This document shows positions 1-8,022 of a stretch of DNA of 28,402 nt, piece after piece; the stretch's first letter is position 1; every line of letters starts with the position of its first letter. Source of the DNA: Alectryocaccomicrobium faecavium (lineage in GTDB: Bacteria; Bacillota; Clostridia; Christensenellales; Aristaeellaceae); contig DVOT01000146.1 in the NCBI GenBank assembly GCA_018713425.1, positions 1 through 28,402 of the forward strand, in the 5' to 3' direction. Made by a program: the position numbers and the translations under genes. The notes below the pieces were generated by a model. The model searched no databases. It saw only the letters and a list, made by a program, of their open reading frames with translations, and was not told where the DNA came from.

Positions 1-395
1 TAGTTGGGCATGTATTCGGGCATCAGCTCGGTGAGGTCGAGGATCACGCCATCCTCTTCCCACATGGGCAGGCCGCCATTGATGCCCTTCCAATTCGTGC
101 GCACGATCATATCGGGCAAGTCGCCGGAGGAAACCAGCAGGTTGATCTGCATGTCAAAATCCGAACCCGCGGCGGGATGGATCCAATTGACGTGCGTGCC
201 GGTCCACTCTTCAATGGTCTGGTACACATAGTTGTCGTTGTTGCTGGTTCCGCCTACTTTGGAAATGTGCTCGCTCAGCCACGCGAGAATGCTCAACTCA
301 TCGGGATACAGGTCTTCGGTCTCCGCCGAGGCCGTGGAGATGGCCATTGCGCCCAGAAGAACGCAAAGCAGCAGTGCGAGAAAACGCTTCTTCAT
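1..395 (-). CDS. Extracellular solute-binding protein, N-terminal part (cut by window edge)
   Basis: The first 131 codons of an exported ABC-type sugar-binding protein are present; the rest lies beyond base 1. The protein opens with MKKRFLALLLC, a hydrophobic core and an ASA-ET signal-peptidase I site near residue 25. The mature part has the usual family-1 pattern: a short beta strand (LSILAWLSEH), an 'EEWTGTHVNW' segment, and 'LLVSSGDLPDMIVRTNW', the typical 'sgdlPDi' stretch of LplA-like binding proteins. The start is fixed by GGGAGGAG 6-7 bases upstream. The Cys at residue 11 lies inside the hydrophobic core and does not form a convincing lipobox. The divergent neighbour is a membrane-bound AraC-type regulator, an arrangement common for polysaccharide or oligosaccharide uptake loci in Clostridia. 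Function as a carbohydrate-binding protein is family inference; the ligand is unknown. Confidence 0.85.
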   Translation of the reverse strand, partial: MKKRFLALLLCVLLGAMAISTASAETEDLYPDELSILAWLSEHISKVGGTSNNDNYVYQTIEEWTGTHVNWIHPAAGSDFDMQINLLVSSGDLPDMIVRTNWKGINGGLPMWEEDGVILDLTELMPEYMPN

Positions 396-444
396 AGAAA
401 GACTCCTCCCTTTTTCTCCGGCTACGCGCCGGATGCTTGCGTAT

Positions 445-474
445 ACTATAGCAGCGCGCCCAAGAGAGCGTCAA
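445..474 (-). promoter_or_regulatory. SigA-type promoter of the solute-binding protein gene
   Basis: On the minus strand TTGACG (469-474) and TATAGT (445-450) are separated by 18 bases, with the start codon about 50 bases downstream. It is a good match to the housekeeping promoter consensus, read by eye only. Confidence 0.6.
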
Positions 475-485
475 GTCTGAATCCT

Positions 486-532
486 TGCCATGGCAGGCAT
501 TGGTTGCAAAAACGCACTTGCAAATTTTGCGT
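486..532. promoter_or_regulatory. Possible operator in the divergent 396-646 region
   Basis: The 251-base divergent gap holds a perfect 10-base palindrome TGCCATGGCA (486-495) and two direct copies of TTGCAAA (504-510 and 518-524). An ACGCA/TGCGT inverted pair (512-516, 528-532) surrounds the second copy. AraC-family proteins commonly bind direct repeats, so this is a reasonable place for the adjacent regulator to act on both genes. No experimental site is known, and the repeats are short enough to be chance. Confidence 0.3.
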
Positions 533-646
533 GGACTGGCAATTTTTGTGAAAAGTGCTCTCCCGGCAGGAAAAACCGCAAAAAAATCCAATTCTTTTAT
601 AGGATAGAAGGCGCGTTCTCTGGCGCGCGCAGGAAGGGGACCATCC

Positions 647-2851
647 ATGCAGGCCCGGCAAAAGCGTTCGTTTTTTCTTTTGATGCTCACTCTGTTTTCC
701 GTGCTCGTCGTTCCCATGAGTTTCTTATTTTTGGGACTTTACAGCAGCACGTTTTCCATGGTGCATACAGATTACCTGGAAATGAACACGCAATTGAGCC
801 ACACCATCAGCCAGCAGGTGGACACCTACCTATACGCGCGGATGAACTTTGCTTTTTACCTTTCGCAATCGCGCGCCGCGCAAAAGCTGGCCGCGCAGGT
901 GGAAGATTCCTATGAGGACGCGACGGAAATCTTCCGGCAACTGGCCTCCAGCATGGCCGCCATCCAATCCTATGACAACGTCTTTTCCATGGCGGCGATC
1001 TATTTTCCCAAGCGGGGAGAAATCTGCGCCACCAACGGCGTACGCGCAGATAGCGAATTGTATTATAACAACCATTTGGCTATCGCGGGCGAAAGCGCGG
1101 AAAGCTTCTATCAAAAGGTAGTGTCGGTAGAAGAAAGCGCCTTTTTCCCCGCCGTGCTATCGAGCCCTTCCAGCCGGGGCAGCAGCCGCGTCATCCCCTA
1201 TGTGCAATCGCTCTCCATGGGCTATATCGAAAGCCGGGCGTATTTCATCACCTTTTTGAACGAATCCGCCCTGCTTTCGCAAGTAATGCGCGTTTTTGGC
1301 GAAGACGCGCGCTTTGTGCTGCTCGACGCGCAGGGCAACACACTCACCGCGACAACGGACGCGAATCCCGCCTGGCAGCCGCGCGACCTTGACCATTGGG
1401 AAACCGTAGCCAACGGCCTGCGCTACCACGCCTTTTGCACCGATAGCGCCTCCACCGGCCTGAAATACCTCTATTTCTTGCCAGAATCCAAAGTGCTGCG
1501 CCAACTGGGCAGTTTCCGGGCGATCTGGTTCGCGCTATTGGCTGTGAGCCTCGCCGTGGGATTCTTGCTGGCACGGCGCGTGGCCAAGCAATTGTATACG
1601 CCCGTGCGCGCCCTGATGGCCAAAGCATTCCCGCAGGGAACCTCCGCCAATCCGCGCAACATCCAGGAAGAATACCGCCTGATCACCGATGAAGTGCAGC
1701 GTACCCAGGAACGCAGCCGCCAGTTTCAGCAGGAATTGAAAGAGCACTATCAGGCGACGCGCCAAAACATGCTCTTTCAACTGCTTACGCAGAGCAACCG
1801 TCTGAGCGAAGAGCGCCGTCTAGACGCGGCAAAGCTATGTGGACTCCCCACAGAAGAGGCCGTTTATCAGGTGGCCGTGGCGACCATGGAACATTCCCCC
1901 GCGCTCGATTGGGGCAAAGATCTACACGTGTTGGAATACCGCCTTTCGGGCGCGCAAATGGTGTATGTCGCCGCATTTTCTCCGCGAGTGCCACAGGCGT
2001 TTGCGCAAAAATTGGCCGAGTGGAACCCAGGCGGGCACGGCATTGCCGTGGGTGTGAGCCGCGTTTATCCCATGCTGCGGGAATTGTCCACCTGCTTTAG
2101 CGAGGCCAGCGCCGCTTGCGCGCATTTCCGCCCGGAAAACGCTCCCTATCTGGAATACAGCGATATGCTCACCGACGCGAGCACAATTTACTATCCCGCG
2201 GAAATCGAATTGCAGATTCTCACCGCGGTGCGCGCGGGGGAAATGGAGCAGACTGTACTTTTGCTCGAGGAAATCCGCGACAAAAACGAACAGCGCACCC
2301 TCGTTCCCGAGATGATGCGCTGTCTACAATACAATCTCGCCGCCACCGCGCTCAAAGCGCTCAGCAGCGATGACATTCACAAAGATTCCATGAGCGCCGC
2401 CATACGCCTGCTCACCATGCTGGGGCACGAACACCTTTCCTTGGAAGAAGCCTTCGATAAGCTGCGCGTGCTCTATGTGCAGCTCTGCCTGGACAGCATG
2501 GAAGCCAACCAGAGCAAAAACGAGCGGGTGATGGCGCGCATTCTGGATTATCTGCAGGAAAACCACGCGGACTCTTCCCTGGGATTGGATAGCGTGGCAG
2601 AACGGTTCGGCGTATCTTATTACTATCTTTCGCGCCTGTTCAAAGAAGAAGTGGGCAAGGGCTTTTCCGAGCTGGTGAACGAAATCCGCGTGCGCCACGC
2701 CATGCATCTGCTGACGGAAACCAGCGAACCCATCCAATCCATTGCCCAGCAGGTGGGATACAACAACTGGAGCACCTTTTTGCGCGCGTTCCGCAAAATC
2801 GCGGGCGTCACACCGCTGCAATACCGGCAAAACCACGCTGGCAATCCATAG
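647..2851 (+). CDS. Membrane-anchored sensor with C-terminal AraC-type DNA-binding domain
   Basis: A 734-residue one-component membrane regulator. A membrane segment lies at about residues 8-31 and a second at about 288-308, so roughly 255 residues between them face outside, as in Cache-like sensor domains. A juxtamembrane HAMP-like or coiled stretch follows (about 308-375). A middle cytoplasmic domain of about 230 residues precedes a classic double helix-turn-helix AraC domain (about 625-730), containing 'SVAERFGVSYYYLSRLFKEE' and ending 'RKIAGVTPLQYRQ'. The start ATG is preceded by AGGAAGGGGA. The build matches the large clostridial regulators found next to carbohydrate ABC transporters, and here it is divergent from a solute-binding protein gene that it probably controls. 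The stop codon is only 2 bases from that of the convergent amidase gene. The sensed ligand cannot be read from the sequence. Confidence 0.9.
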   Translation: MQARQKRSFFLLMLTLFSVLVVPMSFLFLGLYSSTFSMVHTDYLEMNTQLSHTISQQVDTYLYARMNFAFYLSQSRAAQKLAAQVEDSYEDATEIFRQLASSMAAIQSYDNVFSMAAIYFPKRGEICATNGVRADSELYYNNHLAIAGESAESFYQKVVSVEESAFFPAVLSSPSSRGSSRVIPYVQSLSMGYIESRAYFITFLNESALLSQVMRVFGEDARFVLLDAQGNTLTATTDANPAWQPRDLDHWETVANGLRYHAFCTDSASTGLKYLYFLPESKVLRQLGSFRAIWFALLAVSLAVGFLLARRVAKQLYTPVRALMAKAFPQGTSANPRNIQEEYRLITDEVQRTQERSRQFQQELKEHYQATRQNMLFQLLTQSNRLSEERRLDAAKLCGLPTEEAVYQVAVATMEHSPALDWGKDLHVLEYRLSGAQMVYVAAFSPRVPQAFAQKLAEWNPGGHGIAVGVSRVYPMLRELSTCFSEASAACAHFRPENAPYLEYSDMLTDASTIYYPAEIELQILTAVRAGEMEQTVLLLEEIRDKNEQRTLVPEMMRCLQYNLAATALKALSSDDIHKDSMSAAIRLLTMLGHEHLSLEEAFDKLRVLYVQLCLDSMEANQSKNERVMARILDYLQENHADSSLGLDSVAERFGVSYYYLSRLFKEEVGKGFSELVNEIRVRHAMHLLTETSEPIQSIAQQVGYNNWSTFLRAFRKIAGVTPLQYRQNHAGNP

Positions 2852-2853
2852 CC

Positions 2854-4185
2854 CTAACCCACGGGCGGCGGCGCGATTGGCCCGGCGAAGGTTTCCATGG
2901 CCAGAGCCGCGCGCAAAAGGCGCGTCTCGTCCGTTCCATAGAGGATCATGCCGCGCGGCGTGCCGTCCTGCGCCATGCCCAGCGGCAGGGCGATGCTCGG
3001 CAGCCCCGCAAAATGCATGATGTCGCTCCATCCCGCCATCAGGCAAGCGTCCACATCCTTGAGTTCCTGAAGAACACGCTCCCGCGCGGCCGCGCGCCGC
3101 TCAAGTGCTTGGGCGTAACGCGCCTCGCTGCGCCCCGCCGCCAGCGCGGCCTGCAAATAGTGCATGCCATAGCGCAGGCAGGTTGCGGGGTGCGCCTCAT
3201 AAAACTGTACAATGGAAGCCAGCGTTTTGCAAGCAACTTCGTGCTCCGCCAGATATGCCTCCAAATCCTCCCGAAATTCGCATTGCATGAGCGCTTCCAT
3301 GCCCGGCTCGTCGCCCAGCTGCTCGATTTCGCAAACTTGCGCGCCCGCGCTGCGCAAGGCCTCTATCAACTCCGCGTAGCGCTGCCGCTGCGCGGAGCCG
3401 GCTTCTTCTCCCGCCCAGTTCACGGCCAGGCGCAATCCGCGCGCCGGGAGGGGCGTGCAATCGGTCGCAGGCACGCCGCGCATGGCTGCATAGACGGCAA
3501 GCGCGCTGGCCACATCGCGCGCCATGGGACCCGCGCTATCCAGCGTGCGCGAAATGGGCACAATGCCCGCGCTGATTAGCGCGCCGCAGGCGGGCTTCAA
3601 GCCCACAATGCCGTGCTCTGCGGCGCAACCCACGATAGAAAAACTGGTATCCGTGCCGATGGCAACGGCGCAAAACCCCGCGGACACGGCCACCGCCGAA
3701 CCCGTGCTGGAACCGCCCGGATCGCACTGCGCGCCATACGCGCTATGCACCTGCCCCGCGAGCGCGCTATAGCCATTGGGCATATCCAGCGCCGTATAAT
3801 TGGCAAATTCCGTCATGTGCGTTTTGCCCAGCACAACCGCGCCCGCACGCCTGAGGTTTGCCACGATGGGCGCGTCGCGCCGGGCCAAATTGTCCGCCAG
3901 CGCGGGGCTACCTGCCGTGGTGTGCAAGCCCGCTACATCGATGTTGTCCTTCACCAAAATGGGCAGGCCGAAGAGTGGAAAATCGCGCGGGGATGCGTTT
4001 TCCTCCAGCGCTTTCGCTTCGTCCAACGCCTGCGGATTCAGCTCGCCCACCGCATTCAGGCCGAGCGACTGGTCATAGTGCTCAATGCGCCGCAAAAAAT
4101 ATTCCGCCAGTTCCTGCGCTGAAACGCGCCCGCTTTGCGCCTCGCGCACCAGTTCTAAGGCGCGCATGGCATGGTACTCCGGCAT
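2854..4185 (-). CDS. Amidase-signature family hydrolase
   Basis: A 443-residue enzyme of the amidase signature family, which hydrolyses C-N amide bonds with a Ser-cisSer-Lys triad. Lys79 lies in 'LPILVKDNID', the cis-Ser (Ser159) in 'DPGGSSTGSA', and the nucleophile is Ser183 in 'GTDTSFSIVG', followed by 'HGIVGLKP'. The common nucleophile loop reads DTGGS or ETSGS; here it is DTSFS, with the serine kept. The start was moved inward to the ATG at 4185 because GGAGAGGGGAT sits just upstream; the frame is open further upstream but without a binding site. It is the last gene of the hprK operon, separated from the methylase gene by a perfect inverted repeat. It resembles GatA-like amidases, but no gatB or gatC lies nearby, so a free-standing amidase is more likely. 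The substrate is unknown. Confidence 0.88.
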   Translation of the reverse strand: MPEYHAMRALELVREAQSGRVSAQELAEYFLRRIEHYDQSLGLNAVGELNPQALDEAKALEENASPRDFPLFGLPILVKDNIDVAGLHTTAGSPALADNLARRDAPIVANLRRAGAVVLGKTHMTEFANYTALDMPNGYSALAGQVHSAYGAQCDPGGSSTGSAVAVSAGFCAVAIGTDTSFSIVGCAAEHGIVGLKPACGALISAGIVPISRTLDSAGPMARDVASALAVYAAMRGVPATDCTPLPARGLRLAVNWAGEEAGSAQRQRYAELIEALRSAGAQVCEIEQLGDEPGMEALMQCEFREDLEAYLAEHEVACKTLASIVQFYEAHPATCLRYGMHYLQAALAAGRSEARYAQALERRAAARERVLQELKDVDACLMAGWSDIMHFAGLPSIALPLGMAQDGTPRGMILYGTDETRLLRAALAMETFAGPIAPPPVG

Positions 4186-4213
4186 GAAAATCCCCTCTCC
4201 GCATAAATATCGC

Positions 4214-4241
4214 GTCCCGCGAAAATGCGTTTTCGCGGGAC
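4214..4241. repeat. Perfect 12-base inverted repeat between methylase and amidase genes
   Basis: GTCCCGCGAAAA and its exact reverse complement are separated by 4 bases. No clear T-run follows on either strand, so this is not a standard intrinsic terminator. It could be a weak terminator, an RNA-processing site or an mRNA-stabilising hairpin that sets the amidase level relative to the upstream genes. Confidence 0.6.
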
Positions 4242-4246
4242 AAATC

Positions 4247-5176
4247 TTATTGTGCAATTGCTGGCCGCCAGCGCGTCAAGACGGCCTTTTTGCCATTCAC
4301 CAGCACGCGCAGCGTCTTTTCATGGGCAAACCCCGCCTCGACCATGGCGGTTTCCGCTTCGCGCGCCGCGGCGGTAAGCAGCACGACCGCGCCCGAAGGC
4401 TTGAGCACGCGGCGGAACTCGGCAAACGCGGCGCGATACAACGCGTTCACATCGCGCTTTTCATAGATGCCCCAAGGCGGATCGGTAACGATGCGGTCGA
4501 TGGAGCCGTCCCTAATTTGCACGAGATCGCGCGCGTCGCACGCCGCAATGCCCGGCTTGGGCGCAATATCGCTCAAAAGCGGCTTCGCGCCAAAGTGTTT
4601 CACGGCCTCGCCCACCGCGCCTGAACCTGCGAAGGGATCAAGCACCATCTCCCCCGGCCGAATCTGCGCAAGCAGCGCCATACCATAGGCCAATTCAGGA
4701 TGCAGCGCGCCCTTTTCCCCCTGCGGTTTCGGGCGGGAGAGCAACAGGCCATAAAGAGCGCTGCCATCCTGCCGCAAAAGATACCAAAATTCCAAATCGC
4801 TCTTCACGCGGTTCACCCGCAGCCGCCCCGCGCGCTTTACGAGGTTTTCCGCGCGCGCCATCTCCGCGCCTGCAACGTTTACCAGCCGGCCATTTTGCGA
4901 AAAACGCACGCGAAAGGTCTGGTTCGGGTGGGTATAGGCGAAAAACGCGGTACTCGCCGTGGCTTCCGCCACGCGCAGCAGCGCGCCAAATTCGCGCGTT
5001 TTTGCCTGGCAGAGCACCAAAAACACGTTGGTATACAGCGCGGGCCACGCCTTGGGCGGCGTTTTCAGTTCCATCAGAGCCGCGCCGCCGCCCGCGTGAA
5101 GCAGTTTCGCGCCGCGGGGCAGCGCTTCTCGCGCGAGCGGTTCCAGCCCGGCGGGCACCGTGGCAAAATACAGCAT
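4247..5176 (-). CDS. Putative THUMP-type RNA (guanine) methyltransferase
   Basis: A 309-residue S-adenosylmethionine-dependent methylase. The C-terminal Rossmann domain shows motif I 'DPFAGSGAVGE' (about 180-190), an acidic 'LLSDIAP' after strand 2, and the catalytic 'TDPPWGIY' motif IV (about 231-238), typical of N2-guanine RNA methylases such as RlmL, Trm14 and TrmN. The first half (about 1-150), with 'TFRVRFSQNGRLVN' and 'SDLEFWYLLRQDGSALYGLL', looks like a compact THUMP-like RNA-binding region. The start is the ATG at 5176, which begins 1 base after the TAA of the ROK kinase gene (TAATATG), so translation is probably coupled. The frame extends about 19 codons further upstream, inside the kinase gene, without a binding site. 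The target RNA and position are unknown; it might be tRNA or 23S rRNA. Confidence 0.85.
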   Translation of the reverse strand: MLYFATVPAGLEPLAREALPRGAKLLHAGGGAALMELKTPPKAWPALYTNVFLVLCQAKTREFGALLRVAEATASTAFFAYTHPNQTFRVRFSQNGRLVNVAGAEMARAENLVKRAGRLRVNRVKSDLEFWYLLRQDGSALYGLLLSRPKPQGEKGALHPELAYGMALLAQIRPGEMVLDPFAGSGAVGEAVKHFGAKPLLSDIAPKPGIAACDARDLVQIRDGSIDRIVTDPPWGIYEKRDVNALYRAAFAEFRRVLKPSGAVVLLTAAAREAETAMVEAGFAHEKTLRVLVNGKKAVLTRWRPAIAQ

Positions 5177-5177
5177 A

Positions 5178-6122
5178 TTAGCGGCCCAGCATTGCCGCGC
5201 CGATGATGCCCGCATCGTTGCCCAGGGTGGCAAGCTCGATGCGCGCGTAAGGCATGGTCTTGTAGAAGATCATCTCCGGCAGCTTGGCGCGCACCGCGTT
5301 CAGCAGGAAATCCCCCGCCTTGGACACGCCGCCGCCCAGCGCGATGACCTCGGGATCGATGCAGTTGATCAAATTCACGATGCCCACGCACAGATAGTAC
5401 ACGTACTTATCAAAGATCTCCTTGGCCTGAGGATCGCCCTCTTTGGCGAGATCCATGACGGTCTTGGCGGTGATTTTGCCCAGATCGCCGCCCACCGCGC
5501 GGGCGATGGCCCCGTCCGGATGGAGTTGCGCGGATTCGCGGCCCATGCGGATGATGGCCGTAGCGCTCGCGTAGCGCTCCCAGCAGCCGCGGTTGCCGCA
5601 GGTGCAGGGTTCACCGTCGATCATCACGATCATGTGGCCGATTTCGCTGCCCACGCCATTGGGGCCGGAATAGGGCTTGCCATCGATCACGATGCCGCCG
5701 CCCACGCCCGTGCCCAGCGTGATGAACACGGAAGTGGCGTAGCCCTTGGACACGCCTGCCACCGATTCCGCCAGGCCCGCGACTGTCGCGTCGTTGCCAA
5801 TGTAAATGGGCTTATCGATGACCTTTTGCATCAGTTCCACCACCGGCACATCGTGCCAGTACAAATTGGTGCAAAACGGCACATGGCCCGTGCGCGGATC
5901 CTGGATGCCAGGCAGGCCGATGCCCACGGCCTTCACCTCGTCCAGCGTAGCGCCGCCCTTGGCGATCACGTCCAGCGCCAGCTTGGCCATATCCGCGATC
6001 ACTGCTTCGTGCCCGCGCTCCACGCCCGTGGGGCACTCCGCGCGCGCGACGATGGTTCCCTCTTCGTTCACCAGACCGGCCTTGATGCCGGTGCCGCCCA
6101 GATCGATGCCTACGTACAGCAT
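5178..6122 (-). CDS. glcK: ROK-family sugar kinase (glucokinase-like)
   Basis: A 314-residue cytoplasmic sugar kinase that should phosphorylate glucose or a related hexose with ATP. It has the N-terminal phosphate-binding 'DLGGTGIK' (about 7-14) and the catalytic Asp111 in 'IGNDATVAG'. The 'TLGTGVGGGI' phosphate loop is followed by the ROK zinc motif: His163 in 'EIGHM', then Cys173, Cys175 and Cys180 in 'CTCGNRGCWE'. No DNA-binding domain precedes the kinase, so it is an enzyme and not a NagC/XylR-type repressor. AAAGGAG lies upstream of the ATG, and hprK ends 18 bases upstream. Placement behind hprK fits a joint role in sugar catabolism and carbon signalling. The glucokinase name is the likely one, but other hexoses cannot be excluded. 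Confidence 0.92.
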   Translation of the reverse strand: MLYVGIDLGGTGIKAGLVNEEGTIVARAECPTGVERGHEAVIADMAKLALDVIAKGGATLDEVKAVGIGLPGIQDPRTGHVPFCTNLYWHDVPVVELMQKVIDKPIYIGNDATVAGLAESVAGVSKGYATSVFITLGTGVGGGIVIDGKPYSGPNGVGSEIGHMIVMIDGEPCTCGNRGCWERYASATAIIRMGRESAQLHPDGAIARAVGGDLGKITAKTVMDLAKEGDPQAKEIFDKYVYYLCVGIVNLINCIDPEVIALGGGVSKAGDFLLNAVRAKLPEMIFYKTMPYARIELATLGNDAGIIGAAMLGR

Positions 6123-6140
6123 GTTCTCATTCTCCTTTAT

Positions 6141-7073
6141 TCATTGTTCGCTTTCATTTTCCGCGCGCGCGAGCCGCGCGCCCAGCCGCTTATCGATTTC
6201 CTGCGCCGCGTTGTATCCCATCTGCTTCAGGCGCAGGTTGCGCGCGGCCACTTCCATCACGATGGCCAGATTGCGTCCCGGGTGGATGGGGATCACCAGC
6301 TTGGGCACTTCCACGCCCAGGATGGTAGTCGTTACCTCGTTGAGGCCCAGCCGGTCATATTCCTTGCCCTGCTGCCACAATTCGAGGTGCACGTTCATAT
6401 CGATGGATTTCGAGCGGATGATCGCGCCCACGCCATACATGGTGGCGATATCGATGATTCCGATGCCACGGATTTCCATAAAGTGGCGGATCATTTCCGG
6501 CGCTTCGCCCACCAGGCGGTTGTCGCTCACGCGGCGGATATTCACCACGTCGTCCGCCACCAACCGGTGCCCGCGCTTGATCAGCTCCAGCGCGGTTTCG
6601 CTCTTGCCCACGCCGCTGTCCCCCGTGATGAGCAGGCCCACGCCAGCGATGTCCACCAGCCCGCCGTGGCAGGTCTGGTGCGGAGCGAGGTAATTGTTCA
6701 AAAAGGAAATCAGAGCGATTTGCGCCTTGGTGGTGCTCTGATCCGTGCGGTAAATCGGAATGCCGCGTTCCTGCGCGATGGTGAGCATCTCCGGGAAGCA
6801 TTCCAAATGCCGGCAAATGATCACGCACGGCAAATCGAAGGAGAGCAGCTTCGCGATGCGCGCCTGCCGCTCCTCGCAGGGCAGCATTTCCAAATAAGAA
6901 GTTTCCGCCTTGCCCAGCAGCTGCGGCCGCTCATAGGCGAAATAATCCCAGTATCCGGCCAATTGCAGCCCTGGCCGGTTGACTTCGGGCGTTTCGATGT
7001 TCAAGGTCGGCGTTTTGGATTTCACCAAAATATCGAGCTTGAGCGCGCGCACCAAGTCGTAAGAATTTACCAA
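6141..7073 (-). CDS. hprK: HPr kinase/phosphorylase
   Basis: A 310-residue bifunctional enzyme that phosphorylates Ser46 of HPr (or Crh) with ATP and removes the phosphate again, the central switch of carbon catabolite control in Bacillota. It carries 'CHGGLVDIAGVG' with the conserved His (about 136), the P-loop 'GDSGVGKSE' (about 151-159), 'RLVADD' (about 170-175) and the family signature around 'MEIRGIGIIDIATMYG' (about 199-214). A C-terminal 'PIHPGRNLAIVMEVAARN' segment follows, matching the hexamer-forming tail. The start codon is TTG at 7073, preceded by a GGGAGGGGGAG binding site inside the end of the HAD gene; the genes overlap by 7 bases. No ptsH or ccpA lies in this window. Confidence 0.96.
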   Translation of the reverse strand: MVNSYDLVRALKLDILVKSKTPTLNIETPEVNRPGLQLAGYWDYFAYERPQLLGKAETSYLEMLPCEERQARIAKLLSFDLPCVIICRHLECFPEMLTIAQERGIPIYRTDQSTTKAQIALISFLNNYLAPHQTCHGGLVDIAGVGLLITGDSGVGKSETALELIKRGHRLVADDVVNIRRVSDNRLVGEAPEMIRHFMEIRGIGIIDIATMYGVGAIIRSKSIDMNVHLELWQQGKEYDRLGLNEVTTTILGVEVPKLVIPIHPGRNLAIVMEVAARNLRLKQMGYNAAQEIDKRLGARLARAENESEQ

Positions 7074-7879
7074 TCCATCTCCCCCTCCCGGATGAGTTGT
7101 TCTATCACCTGCGCCACGCCGTCCTGCGCGAAGTGCGGGGCGATTTTATCGGCCTTCGCCTTGAATTCCGGCTTGGCGTTGTCCATGGCGTACCCCACGC
7201 CAGCGTATTCCAACATGGATAGGTCGTTGTCCTCATCGCCAAAGGCGATCACCTGCTCGCGCGGCACGTTCAGCGAGCGAGCCAGCGCCTCAAGCGCGCG
7301 CCCCTTGTTCACCGAGGGATGCACGATTTCGATGTATACCGGCCGCGAGCGGAAGAACGACGCTTTGCCCTCAAACGCGCGCTGAAATTCGGGAATCGCC
7401 TGGCTACACGCCTCTTCCGGCGCCACGATGAGCAGCTTGTTCACGTCCGTGGTGATGTACTCGCTCATCTTAATGCCCAGCGCCTTGCCCGGATAGTGCA
7501 GCTTTTCTTCGTAATAACGGGAAAATTCGTTCGCCCGCTCATAGAAATAACCGCCGTCCGGATAGGCCTGAATGTGCAGTCCGCGTTCTTCGGCCATGCG
7601 GCAGATCGCCTTCGCGTCCTCGCACGCAAGTGGGAACCGTGCCGCCGCACGTCCCTCCCGCAAATCCCAGGCCAGCGCGCCATTGAAGGCGATAAGCGGC
7701 GCGTTCACCGGGATTTCCTCCGCCAAATCGCGCATGGCCTCCACCATGCGCCCGCTGGCCAGCACCACCAGCACGCCCCGCGCCATGGCCTCGCGCAGCG
7801 CAGCGAGCGTGCGCGCGGAAAGCGTGCCCTCGCGGGTGAGCAATGTATTGTCCAGATCCAACGCTATCATTCGTACCAT
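7067..7879 (-). CDS. Cof-type HAD-superfamily phosphatase
   Basis: A 270-residue HAD hydrolase of the Cof (IIB cap) type. Motif I is 'IALDLDNTLLTREG' (about 5-18), motif II 'VLASGRMVEAM' (about 38-48), and motif III/IV lie in 'KGRALEALARSL' and 'IAFGDEDNDLSMLEYAG' near residues 195-230. These enzymes dephosphorylate sugar phosphates, flavin or nucleotide phosphates; the substrate cannot be told here. It is the first gene of the operon that continues into hprK, with which it overlaps by 7 bases, and a promoter lies just upstream. The start ATG (MVRMIALDL) is used because GGGGTG is at the right distance; the inner ATG three codons later is an alternative. Confidence 0.92.
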   Translation of the reverse strand: MVRMIALDLDNTLLTREGTLSARTLAALREAMARGVLVVLASGRMVEAMRDLAEEIPVNAPLIAFNGALAWDLREGRAAARFPLACEDAKAICRMAEERGLHIQAYPDGGYFYERANEFSRYYEEKLHYPGKALGIKMSEYITTDVNKLLIVAPEEACSQAIPEFQRAFEGKASFFRSRPVYIEIVHPSVNKGRALEALARSLNVPREQVIAFGDEDNDLSMLEYAGVGYAMDNAKPEFKAKADKIAPHFAQDGVAQVIEQLIREGEMDW

Positions 7880-7898
7880 ATATCACACCCCATGTGCC

Positions 7899-7927
7899 AT
7901 TGTACCGCATTTCGCCCGGGAAATCAA
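7899..7927 (-). promoter_or_regulatory. Promoter of the HAD-hprK operon
   Basis: On the minus strand TTGATT (7922-7927), a 17-base spacer and TACAAT (7899-7904) stand about 20 bases before the HAD start codon. The 5' leader would be only about 13 bases, just enough to hold the GGGGTG binding site. It lies downstream of the terminator of the CotH operon, so the two operons look independent. Confidence 0.65.
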
Positions 7928-7969
7928 CGAATTTCCCGTTGCGCGCGGCGCAAAAGTTGCTCTGCGGAG

Positions 7970-8007
7970 AAAAATTGGGCCGCTGGCAAACTATGCCAAC
8001 GGCCCAA
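7970..8007 (-). terminator. Intrinsic terminator of the VTC-DUF4956-CotH operon
   Basis: On the minus strand TTGGGCCGTTGGCA pairs with TGCCAGCGGCCCAA (14 base pairs, one G-U) around a 5-base loop and runs into TTTTT. It lies 16 bases after the CotH stop codon. Confidence 0.88.
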
Positions 8008-8022
8008 CCTTCTGTCATCCCA

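Noticed and set aside
350..395. Lipobox in the solute-binding protein signal peptide
   Set aside because: The Cys at residue 11 lies too early and inside the hydrophobic core; an ASA-ET site at about residue 25 fits signal peptidase I.
5160..7385. Long plus-strand reading frame (741 codons) opposite the kinase, hprK and HAD genes
   Set aside because: It is antisense to three well-recognised genes, His/Ala/Arg-rich in composition, and has no ribosome binding site; a by-product of high GC at third codon positions.
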